From Eudorina sp. 2006-703-Eu-15 (lineage: Eukaryota; Chlorophyta; Chlorophyceae; Chlamydomonadales; Volvocaceae): 64,000 nucleotides of DNA. The translations under genes and the position numbers were made by a program. Location: the NCBI GenBank assembly GCA_003117195.1, contig BDSI01000229.1:1-64000 (forward strand), read 5' to 3'. Shown piece by piece: positions 37,860 through 48,200 of this stretch. Below the pieces are notes generated by a model that searched no databases, was not told the origin of the DNA, and was given only the letters and a program-made list of their open reading frames with translations. Position 1 is the first letter of the stretch. Every line of letters starts with the position of its first letter.

Positions 37860-38356
37860 CACAACGCACCCATTACACCGACTCATCCATGTCATTGTTC
37901 CTGATAAAGAGCAAGTTAAGCAAGTTGAAACTTGCGCTCAGTAAACATGAAGACCTACTAACGAACATCGTACGGATTCTGAAAGGACGAGCTGTACAAA
38001 AACTCAAGACATATCTTCTGAAGGTAAAATCTCACACAGGAATAAAATACAACGACGCGGCTGACAGAGCGGCAGCTAAGGCGGCGCCCCGGGACGCGCC
38101 CGACGACGCCATGTGGCAAACAGAAACCTCCGACAACCACCCCAGAGCGCACTACTACTGGTGGGTGCGGAAATCCAGCGGGCCGGAACGCACTGCCGGT
38201 CACTACGCCAACGACCTTAACCGAGGGGTGACATCCCTAATAAGATCAGAGGTGCACCTCGGCTACACCAAACACGTCCTTCATGTCAAACACGCTCCCA
38301 CACCTAGACATCCGTGCAAGCGTGCGCACCCTCAACCGGCGTACGGGAAGGCATAG
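37860..38356 (+). pseudogene. LINE RNase H domain fragment
   Basis: The open frame reads HYTDSSMSLFLI, then a helix-rich stretch, then VKSHTGIKYNDAADRAAAKA, the second half of a retroelement RNase H domain (Asp of the TDS motif, His and Asp of the HTG-x4-NDxAD motif). After about 38290 the family sequence leaves this frame, and the frame ends at 38356. It belongs to the LINE described at 37770-39332. Confidence 0.8.
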
Positions 38357-39240
38357 GAAACTCAAGCGGTGCATGGACTACTGGTACGGACAGCTGTGGA
38401 ACAACAAATTGGCGCAGCGCTTCCGGCGTTCCCTGGTCGGCAAACGTTCGCGTACACAACATGCCGCCCTGCCCCACACCGTGGAGGCCGCACCCTGCCC
38501 TCTGTATGTGCGGGGGCCCCGACTCCGGAGGACATATTCTGGGCGGCTGTAAACACCCGGAGATGGCCGCCCTCCACATCAAACGACATGATGCCGCCGT
38601 CCGGCAGATCGCCAGCAGATTGCTCGCCATAGGGCGCTTGCGTGGATGCTACATGATCATGGACGCCTGCCAGGCGCAGCAGCTCCCTGATTATGCCGCG
38701 AGTACCCGCATACCGGAGTGGGTGCTGCCAAACACACCTTCCGACCTCCGCCTAAAACTCAGACCAGACATACTGTTCATACCAACGATACCACTCACAG
38801 AGGCTAATAAACCGGGGTACACAGGCCCCTGGGACCGCGAGGACCACACTGTACACATCCTAGAAACCGGCTACACCTCAGACACCAACCACACTGCCAA
38901 ACAGCACGACAAGGTGCAGCAGCACGAGACCCTAGCAAAAGAGCTCACAGAAGCCGGATGGAAGGTACGCTACACGAAACAGGACGCCATCAGGCTGGGT
39001 TTCGGGGGGACCATACGTAAAGACCTCCTTCCCCTCCTGATCGAGCTCGGGGCCTGCAACCACGCAGCCAGGATGTGCTGCAATGACTTGCACGATCATG
39101 CCGTACACATGCTGAACGGAATCGTCACGCTTCGACGCAAGAGGGAAAGAGGACATACAATCTGTGGGAGACAACCCAGCAGGAACTTATCACACACTGT
39201 ATCGCTTGATTCCACAGTAGCGGTGGCGGGTAGTGTATAG
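38314..39240 (+). pseudogene. LINE C-terminal zinc-knuckle and nuclease-like region
   Basis: The frame is biologically meaningful only from about 38505, where CMCGGPDSGGHILGGCKH gives a Cys/His cluster typical of LINE C-termini. Just upstream the family sequence (KLAQRFRR, then CPL) is in another frame, so a frameshift separates them. The rest (RPDILFIP, EDHTVHILETGYTSDTN, KDLLPLLIELG) is the tail found in Chlamydomonas-lineage LINEs. The stop is TAG at 39238-39240. Confidence 0.7.
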
Positions 39241-39332
39241 GAAAGGGGAAACCCATAGCCTCATCACTCCTGCCCCTTTAACACATGCCACAGTCCTTGA
39301 CTGGGCGTATTATTATTACTATTATTATTTTG

Positions 39333-39344
39333 GCGTGGCCCGGT
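39333..39344 (+). repeat. LINE target-site duplication, right copy
   Basis: Exact copy of GCGTGGCCCGGT at 37758-37769, placed directly after the TTA-rich tail. Confidence 0.85.
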
Positions 39345-42300
39345 ACAGCGCGCGGCAAGCAACCAACAGCGAAATTATTAGATGTTTTTATTCGGCACCA
39401 CTCCCTCACTCATCAGGTCATCACGCGCGTGATGCATATATGCCTATTCGTTCGTTGCAGCTCCAAGTGGTCTGTATGTGCGAACGACCGTTTTGTGCAT
39501 GCCGGTCTCGGATGGACTGGACCGAAGTAAGTCTCGGATGGACTGGATGGACCGATGACGGCGGCCCGCGGCAAACGCAGCCGCCCTCGGCTAGCTGCGG
39601 GAATGAACGTATTGCTCGCGTGGTGGGCTTCGTTCACCGACTGCGCCACGTGTTGCTGCTGCCGGCTGCTCGCTGGTGCTGCGTGCGATGCCGTCTGCGT
39701 GGCCTCGTGCGTACATTTGCCTTCGTGGGTGTAGAGCTATGGTTGCGGGGCCCAGTTGCACGGGTGTGCGTAGCCGGCTCCTGTCGTTGCAGCTGGTGCT
39801 GTACTTGGGTGTGTGTCCGCGTGCTTTCTTGCGCCACACGGGGCTCTGTCCCACACGAGGCTCTGTCTCGGGCAGAGTCTGTGGCGGCTGAACCGAGTTT
39901 TTATGCGCGCGCTTAGCTTGTGGTCGCTTTGCGCCTAGCAGAGCTGCAGTATAAAGGCCCAAATCCCAAGCCGCGGCAGCCTTGTGTCAGACAGCCGAAT
40001 AGAAGGCGGCTAGAGTTCAGAATATGTCGCTTTGCGGTGGAAGAATTGTTGATGTACCGTTCAAATCAGAGCACGGCGATTCGTTTCTGATCAGGAAAGA
40101 GTCGGCTAGCTGCTGGGCATGCTCAGCACGCGCCGGGCTCAGCACGCACCGGGCTCAGCACGCACCGGGGAGACTTTTTGATTCTATGTGTTTGCGGCGG
40201 CGGGTGCGTTTGGGATCTCGCTTAATTAATAACTTGAAGTGGATGGTCAACACCTTTTGTCTTTCTCGACAGGCTGCGCAGGTAGGGCTGCGCGAAAAGA
40301 CATGAAATCAACTCCTAGAAGTCTAGCCCTGCGCAAGTTCAGAAACAATTCTTCCAGAATTTTCAGGGTTGCCTGCCATTCAAAAATAACACTAAAATGT
40401 CAGGGGCAGACGACGATACTCATGCATGACATACGGTTGTCAAGTGCTTACGTGCTGCTGTGCGCCTCCCTCGGCTCGCGGCCAAATCAATGCCCCAGGT
40501 CCCGCCCTCGCTCAGACATGGTTTCCCACATACAGAGATCATGTCGAGCAGGGATCTGATTTCGCTCTACTAGGATGGATGCACGCCACAAACATGGTAA
40601 ACGGGTGTTCACGTGCGGCGGTCTCCCGTACACGTTGGCTGGGCCCGCTGGGCCCACTGCCCGCCGGCTATGCTGCAATCCTGTATGTAACTGCGCGTGC
40701 GCGGCTACGTAGGCCGTGGGCGGTTTTGCCGCGGTCTTGGTGGGTGTTTTAGCGCGCACGCTATGCAGCCAAGGTGTTGCGCTGGACGAGACCGACCCTA
40801 AACCCTGAGCGAACACAGCGGATGGAGGTTGTGATCTCGCACAGCGGATGGAGGTTGCGTAAGCAATATCGATCCACGGTACCCCGTTTATTGTGCAGCC
40901 TGCTGCTGACCGATTGGAGTGGAACATATGGAACTGCCGCGTGGTAGCTGCTGGCCCCGCCGCCGCCGCAAGCCGGAGACACATGTACAGTAGCTTGGTC
41001 CCTGAGTGGTTCCGACTAAAGTCCCAAGCAATATGGGTGGGGCCCCCGGTTGCGCCGCCGTAGGATACAACGCACTGGTCTCGGGTACCTACGTACGTAC
41101 GTATACCAATTGTCATACGAAAGGCTTCTTGCTGCTTCCTTGCTAGACCTTGCCCTGATACCACGAGGCTCAGCCCACTCCTGCCGTTCGGCAGCAGAAG
41201 CGGGCATCAGGGCACATCCTGCTGTGGGTATCGTGCAGTCATGAAGCTGGTCGCGAGTGCGGCCCCGCCCTGAAATTTGCACTGGGTTCAGGAATGTCAA
41301 CAACACCCGCGGTACGATGTGCCGGGGTGGAGACCAGGCATTTGTGTCGGATGGGTCGCCTGGGTCGCTCTGTGATACAAATACACGTCAAACAATAGAA
41401 AAGGCGTCTGAAAGCATATGCGTTGTTTCACGGTTAAATTTTGAGGATATACGTACGGCAACATCTGGCTCAAGAACCGTACGGCAGGGTCGGTCGGTCC
41501 TTCTGCGTGGGGCGGGGGGTCCGAAAAACACTTCCTATAATATGTTCAGGAAATGGCTTCCCATATTTATCCATCCCCTCCATGGCGGGAACGTCCACTG
41601 CCTGTTCAGATAAGAAGCTGACGCTTACGTATTTTCAGCTTCCATGCCGTCGCTCGTGATCCTTACTGAATTGTTTATGCACGCGCACGTCCACCAAGCT
41701 ACACAAGACGCACGGCGCTCCAGCCGACCTGCCTATACCAACGCATTCTCAACCAGTACTGAACCCCGTCCCGAACGGTCACACAAGGCAAAAGACGGCG
41801 CCGCTCAGCTGATCGGTGATGAGACTGGATGAAAGGTACTCATCAGGTCAGCTCGAACTTAAGACAGGCACGGCGACGAGTCACAAGCTGATGCCGGGGG
41901 TTTGACCCGCGACCGTGCATGCTACGCAATGGCCAAAGTGGTTGAAAGTCTGCCACATACAGCACAAGGCCCAGGCCGATAGATGACAGAACGCCCATCT
42001 CGCTCGCCACACCGCACACCCGCGCCACATGATTGAAGCAACGAAGAAACCACACGTCACCCAGCATCTAAGCGTCCTGGACCCGCCGGGCAGCAATCGC
42101 GTCGGCGCTATTGATGGCACGGGCGGCCTATGTTCGCGCGCGGCGGGTAGCTACGGGGCGGGCGCTCCTAGGCACGCCGTGCACAGCACAGCACGTACGC
42201 ATCTATCAGGTTAGGGTCGCCAACAGCCAACCTTGCTCCTAGGCCCAATCAAGATCGAGGCAAGTAAGGTCATCGTGGAGATACGAAAGCGCACGTGTGC

Positions 42301-43050
42301 GCTGCAACATATACTGCCCCAATCTCAACAGTGCACCCGCATGGCGCCCCTAACGACGACGTCACAACGGCCGCGGCGGCTTCCGAGCATGAAAGCAGTG
42401 GTGCCCAACGCACACCTGAACGCGGGTCTATCTCCCTATCTCACGTAAGGCCCATGCAAACCTTCACAGGCCTGGCACCGCACCCCACCAAGCGGCTTCG
42501 GGACGTACGGTAAACGGTGAAGGATCCGTTGACCGACCGACATATCGACGAATGAAGCCGGCCATCATGACGTGCGACAGGCCTGTAACCCCGCCTCGTC
42601 AAACGCCGCAACCTAGGTTTATCATGCCTCAGTGGAATTCCGGTCCTCTGCGAACAACAACGTCATGCAGCGCAGCACAGAGCCACTACGTGCTACGTGC
42701 TAATTCTACTCGGAGTTCGGCCGCCCCCACCACTGTCCGCAATTTCGTTCGGTTAGCTTGTTTGTGCGAATGCATGCGACCTTGGTTATGTTGGGAAATG
42801 GTGACCCGGAAACACCACGCCAATTGCACCGCAGGCCACGCACTTATGGCACGCTCCGGGGACTACAACCGCGCATGCGCACATTGTGGGCGCCGGCGAT
42901 TCCGTTGCAAACTCAGGTCGCCCCTCGAGTAACTAACTCAGAGCCGCCGAGCCCCGGGCAGCATCGGCGGCTGACTAGTGAAGCATCACCCTACACCGCC
43001 CCGTATCAGCAGACGTCAGAATTCAGCTTGGCCCCTGCACGCTTTCAACA
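39345..43050. other. 3.7-kb region without a recognised gene
   Basis: No family could be recognised on either strand. A TATAAAG string at 39950-39956 precedes an ATG at 40024 that opens only 93 codons without similarity to anything known to me. A 16-bp unit (CTCAGCACGCACCGGG and one variant) is repeated three times at 40122-40169. The region lies at the change from moderate to high GC and may hold decayed transposon sequence. Confidence 0.5.
40122..40169. repeat. Three copies of a 16-bp tandem repeat
   Basis: The units are CTCAGCACGCGCCGGG followed by two copies of CTCAGCACGCACCGGG. Confidence 0.9.
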
Positions 43051-44112
43051 CTATTTCCGCCCAGCCGTAGGGGCCTTGGGCTTCGGCTTCACCTCGTCTT
43101 CCTTGCAGGAGTGCAACATGATGTACGGCTTCATTGTCGCGGGGTTGTACTCAGCGTAACCCTTGCTCCAGTCATAGCTCAACGCGTAGCCATAAATCGT
43201 CCCAGAGCGGTCAAAGGAGCCGCAGGTAATCGGCGCGGGCTGGCCGTTGGGATACATGGCCTTCGCCTGCGCCTTCAGCCGCTGCTTCGAGTCCTTGTCC
43301 CAGAAATTGTACGTGCCGTCCGAACCTGCTGTGACGAATGTCCCATACGCCTGGTGGAATGACATGGTGTTGACCGAATAGATCTCGGTATCGAGCCGGT
43401 GGCATTTAAATGTGAAGTTCTTGTCCTTTTGGTCCTGCTCGCTAAGGTGAGACACGGCCACGCGGCCCTCGATGGACCCCACCAGGAAGCCCTTCTTGTC
43501 AGGGAAAACAGAGACGCAGCGCGTCTGCCACTTCAGCTGCGACGGGAGAGTCTTAATCTGCTGCGGCGCCGTGACGAACAGCGCGTGGAGGCTGCGATCC
43601 GCTGTGCCAATGACCAACAGGTCCTCACGCAAGTCCATAGCGTAGACCCGCTCGGGGAGCGTCCCGGTGTGCGCCGGCGTGGGTGACCGCGTATCCCAGT
43701 ACCGAAACGTTTTATCCCAAGAGCCTGTAATTAATATATTCATCTGGGGGCACCATGCCACTTGCCGGACGGGCGCGTCGTGCATCGCAACTTGAAGGGC
43801 CTGGTTGCTCGCCAGGTCCCAAAGCCGAACTGCTTTATCGCAGCCACCAAGGAAGATTCCGCTGCCGTCGTGCTTCCAACAGCTTGTAAGCACTGGTTGG
43901 CTCCCGGCATTCTGCGCCTTTGCGAAAGTTTGTCCTTGCTGGTTATACTGCCATACGTACGCGCTGTTGTTCCATGAAGTAACCGCAAAGAAGTCACTGG
44001 CGGGACTAAACGTCAGGCTGCTAATCGAGTCCAAGTCGCCCGGTGCCGGCACCTCCAAGTCGCCGTTTGGATTGTGCGCTGGCTTTGCCTGCGCGGCCGC
44101 CGCGCCAAACAT
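43051..44112 (-). CDS. RAE1/Gle2 mRNA export factor (WD40 propeller), 353 aa, intronless
   Basis: A single open frame from ATG (44112-44110) to TAG (43053-43051) encodes the whole protein. It starts MFGAAAAQAKPAHNPNGD and continues with DLEVPAPGDLDSISSLTFSP, the N-terminal signature of Rae1/Gle2. WD repeats follow: FFAVTSWNNSAYVW, GIFLGGCDKAVRLWDL, ILITGSWDKTFRYWDTR, LVIGTADRSLHAL, KGFLVGSIEGRVAV, TFVTAGSDGTYNFWDKDSK and a final GYALSYDWSKG. Length fits the family (about 350-370). Rae1 binds nucleoporins through a GLEBS peptide at the nuclear pore and acts in mRNA export and the spindle checkpoint. Having no introns is odd beside genes with 7 to 19 introns. It is divergent from the carboxylase gene at 45203, with 1.1 kb between starts. 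Identity is sure; only the retrocopy question is open. Confidence 0.97.
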   Translation of the reverse strand: MFGAAAAQAKPAHNPNGDLEVPAPGDLDSISSLTFSPASDFFAVTSWNNSAYVWQYNQQGQTFAKAQNAGSQPVLTSCWKHDGSGIFLGGCDKAVRLWDLASNQALQVAMHDAPVRQVAWCPQMNILITGSWDKTFRYWDTRSPTPAHTGTLPERVYAMDLREDLLVIGTADRSLHALFVTAPQQIKTLPSQLKWQTRCVSVFPDKKGFLVGSIEGRVAVSHLSEQDQKDKNFTFKCHRLDTEIYSVNTMSFHQAYGTFVTAGSDGTYNFWDKDSKQRLKAQAKAMYPNGQPAPITCGSFDRSGTIYGYALSYDWSKGYAEYNPATMKPYIMLHSCKEDEVKPKPKAPTAGRK

Positions 44113-45202
44113 GGCACCTTATCACAGAATGCCTTAACAGTGCTATTACCAAATACTGGATAAGAACTCTTGAACCGGGAAAGATCTGAACTGAAGGGCA
44201 AAACCAAAACGTCGGCTAAAGCCAGGTACTTGCTACAATCTTGTAATAGAATGATGAAGTGCAATGTGAGTAGAAGGCATCACGATGGACACTTTGGCGG
44301 TTTAGCGGCTCGTCCGGTCGTACGACGTCACAATTTTAATAGGCCCAGCAAGGCCGAGGGAGGGCGTCCACTGCTGTTTCGCTATCGTGCAACCTTCGTC
44401 CTTCAGCATATATGATGTATGGTGAGCGAGACAATCGATGTTAAGCGATTGGGATATGCTAAGCTAGGCCTGCCTTTAGATTTTCCACTTAAACTGCACA
44501 TATTGTGGCTGCACCGAAGGAGCCGTTTCCCTGATAGAGCACCTAATTGAATGAATGGCGCCAAGTGTGCCAAACTCATGACGTGCATGCTGTGCGCGCT
44601 TTCCTTCCCAATTCACTGCAGCGGCCCTCGCGGGAGGTTGATCGGCACGCTAACACCCCATTATCCAATGCTCCTACCATTGGTTACATTGGCTCCATTG
44701 CACTGGCAGTGCAACAAACGCTATTCGTGTCCAGAGCCGACCCAACGGTTAAATGCCAGAGAACGTGCTCCGGGAAACCTGTCGCTTACTTTGCACAGCC
44801 ACACTTCATTGCCGGAAAAGTCCCTTGATTATGCGCTAACTCCGGTCACGCGTCGGTGTCGTGCTAATGCTACTGCATACCGGTATCGACGTGCCTCTTT
44901 TTGCAGCGATAGCCAGGCCCTGCCTATGTTCGATTGTGCATGCTGCACGCTTGCTGTGATGTATGATATGTTGTAGTGCAAAAAAACAGATAGTAGAGAA
45001 CAGTTCCGACCGTACTTGGTAATCGTCCGCCCCGTCACTCCTACGTCGGTACTTCCCATAGCTGGTAGCCGTTAGCCCTCTTATACTTGTGAGTAGAGTA
45101 GGTTACCTTACCAGTAAAAGGTTTGCACTCTTTCCTCACTTCAAGGAAAGCTGCGGGACGGTTGCAATTGCAAGAGCCCTATAATTGTCGGTATTGCACA
45201 AA
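44113..45202. promoter_or_regulatory. 1.1-kb divergent intergenic region between RAE1 and MCCA
   Basis: Both genes start from the edges of this segment, so it should contain both promoters. Its GC is lower than the carboxylase gene. No individual element, RNA gene or further coding region was recognised. Confidence 0.5.
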
Positions 45203-48200
45203 ATGCCGGGCAGCGAGGCAAACCACTGGCTTATGAGCTTATCGTTAGGACATAGCGCTGCTTGCCGACGACGGCTCCCGGGGCTTGTTCCAGGTGTTGC
45301 TGTCGCGGGCGCGCGATGTTGCCTCTCGGCCTTCTGGGCACAGCGCGCACACATGTCAGCGGCCGCACAAGCACCTCCTCCTCTCCCGGCGATCAAAAAG
45401 CTGCTGGTGGCGAACCGAGGCGAGATCGCATGCCGGGTCCTGACCACAGCCCGAAGGTTGGGCATTGCAAGCGTCGCGGTCTTCAGTGAAGCGGATCGAC
45501 TCAGCAAGCACGTGCACCTGGCAGACGAGAGCTACTGTATTGGTGGTGCAGCCGCACGAGATAGCTATCTCCGGTGGGTGCTTTTCCTGCTCTTCTCCCA
45601 CAACCGCAGTCGGTTGACAACCCGGCTCTCCCGCACCCGGTCGACAACCTTCGCTGCCTCACGTGTGCATGTGCCTCTGGTGTGGCTCTGACGGCTGACA
45701 ACGACATGCATGCCCCGCCGCACGTTTCCTGGTTGGCGCTTGCGCTTTAGTCAGGAGAACGGCCCATCGCACGTTGAGGGACGGCGCAGGGATTCGACGA
45801 CGCGTGCGTCGGCAGGGTCAGCCGTGAACCTAGAGGTTTCGTGCCGCGCGGTTTTAGAGCCCAACCTCATGAAGCAATCCTGCATCGTCTTACACGCCGT
45901 CCGTCTCGCTCGGTGATCTGTTTCGGTAACCACCCGCCGGCCGGGTCCGTCCGCCGCGGCGGGGGGGACCTCGCCCGCATCCCGGCAGGGCGGACGCCAT
46001 CCTGGACGTCGCGCGTCGAACGGGCGCTCATGCCGTACATCCGGGCTACGGCTTCCTGTCCGAGAACGCGCCGTTCGCGGAGGCATGCGCCGCGGCGGGC
46101 ATCACCTTCGTGGGGCCCCCCGCCTCCGCGATTAGGTCCATGGGCGACAAGAGTGCCGCCAAGGCCATCATGCAGGTGGGGGGCGCGTTGGGTGGCGCCG
46201 GCGCTGTCCCGTGGCCGCCAGGGCGCGTGGAGGAACAGAGCGGGATCACAGCGGGCCCAGCGTTCCCGGGTCTGCCTCGCGCTGCTCACGATGGCGCCGG
46301 TGCATCAAACCTTACCAACCCGAGCGGGGCCAGTGTACTTTAGACGTGTTGAGGGTTCGGAACCCACGCAGCAGCTCGGGAGTTGCGCTCGCCGGGTGGT
46401 TCATGGGCTTGAAGCCAGTTGCGTGTGTGTGTGGGGGGGGGGGTGTGCTCCCTCCCTCCCTCCGCGAACCCTGATCCCACCCCTGCGGGGTCCCACAGGC
46501 TGCGGGCGTGCCCGTGGTTCCCGGCTACCACGGCGAGGACCAAAGCGAGGAGAGGCGAGTGGCCCGTGGGTCAGACTGTCACGGGGCGGGCGCGGCATGG
46601 CGGGCGCGGAGCGCGAGGTGGATGGATGGACGGCGCTAGGGTGTCAAGGTTCTCAGCCGGAGGAGCAATGGCAGCCGAAGCGCAGGCCTCTAGAGAAACT
46701 GGTCCACGTGGGGCGGGCGGGGGAGAGGGGCGCGGAGGGACCGCCCGCCGACGCCAAGGCGCTTTTAACCCAGGAAGACGTAACCCAGAACATACATTGG
46801 GCTCTTGTCTAATTACACTGCGCTGCCCCGCGGCTTGGGTCTCCTCTGCCTGACTGCTGCCAAACCGCTGTGCAGGCTGGTGGCGGAGGCTCAGCGAGTG
46901 GGCTTCCCGCTGCTGGTCAAGGCAGTCAGCGGCGGCGGCGGCAAGGGCATGAAGCTGGCCACGGGGCCCGACGATCTGCTGGCTGCCATTCGGTGCGGTT
47001 GGCAGTGGTGGTGCCAGGTGGTGCCCAACACCCGGGTGGGATGGGGGCTGGGCATGATTGCCGATAGATTGCGGGACCTGCCCCGACTTGACCTGTACGA
47101 ACCGACAGAGCCCGGCCTGGCTCTGAACTGATTTATTCTTGAGCTGACATAGAGCGGTTCTCCGAACCTACCGTGTTCAGCCGCTTGCTGTCAGCTGTCA
47201 CAATCAGTCAGCGGGCTTTGCTGCGCAGGGCAGTCCGCGTCTCTCCTCCCCGTGCGCGGTTGCTCCGTCCCGACACTGATGGCCGCTCATGCACCACCAA
47301 GCCGCGGGCCCCGCGAGCGCTATGAGATGGTCCCACCGACCCGCGCGCCCCCGCAGCTGCCGATGCTGATCAGGCAGCGGTCCCCCCTATTCCCCTGTTC
47401 CGCCGCCGCAGCTCCGCCCGCCGCGAGGCCCTGGCCTCCTTCAACGACGACCGCCTGCTGCTGGAGCGCTACATTCAGCGTCCCCGACACGTGGAAGTAC
47501 AGGTACGGGCCGGCCACGGCGCCGTAGGTAGGTGTGCTGCTCCTGCAGTCGCTGCGCACCACTGGCACCGTCGCCGCAGCACCCGGCAGCACGCCGGCGC
47601 CCTTTCGACCCGCGCCCGCAACACCTTTTCCCCCCGCACCGCCCCCCCTGACTGCCCCCTGTGTCCCGAGCCAGGTCTTCGCGGACCACCACGGCGGGGC
47701 GGTGTACCTGTTCGACCGCGACTGCTCGGTGCAGCGCCGGCACCAGAAGATCATCGAGGAGGCGCCCGCGCCCGGGCTGCCCGAGGAGTTCCACAGGTGG
47801 GGGAGGTGGCGGGGCGGCGACGCGGCGGGCAGGGTGGAGGTGCTGATGATGGCTGATGATGGCTGGGCCGGCGGCAGGGGGATGCAATGGGCGGATGCGG
47901 GGTTGTGTTTTCATGGGCGGTGCATGGGTGGTGTCAATGGGTGGTGGGGTTGGTGTAGGGTTGGGGACGCGGGCATGGGGTCGTGATGCCCCCGCGGGAG
48001 GGTGTCCGGGGCTCCCAACGGATAGCGATAGCGGGCACGGAAACGTGTTGGCAATGGGTTGGGCGGCTGGCAGGGGTTTACGGGGGTTGCGCTTGTGCGT
48101 GGGTGCGGCGCCGGGTGTGCGGTGCCCACCCAGGCGCAAGTGGTAGACCTAGCAGGTGTGTGTGACACCCTCAGGTGGGCTAAGGGGGCTGGGCGCGGGT

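Larger units (their letters stand above)
37770..39332 (+). mobile_element. 5'-truncated, frameshifted LINE retrotransposon
   Basis: The insert is bracketed by the 12-bp duplication GCGTGGCCCGGT and ends in a TTATTATTA-type 3' tail (about 39308-39330). The 5' part is missing: no endonuclease or reverse transcriptase core is present. What remains is the C-terminal part of the polyprotein, read in three frames. The RNase H end is at about 37860-38230, with YTDSS, VKSHTGIKYNDAADRAAAKA and a trailing basic segment. A LINE-type zinc-knuckle region (CGGPDSGGHILGGCKH) lies at about 38505-38560. A conserved tail follows to 39240, with RPDILFI and HILETGYTSD. The last stretch resembles a restriction-like endonuclease (PD-ExK), as in Dualen/RandI-type LINEs of Chlamydomonas, but this is weak. 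Frame breaks near 38290 and 38480 make it inactive. Confidence 0.85.

Noticed and set aside
39950..40305. TATAAAG box followed by a 93-codon frame
   Set aside because: A single TATA-like string and a short unmatched frame containing a tandem repeat are not enough to call a gene.
41842..42120. tRNA-like stretch with GGGTCAAACCCC
   Set aside because: The T-arm does not match the GGTTCRANNCC consensus and no matching acceptor or D arm could be folded.
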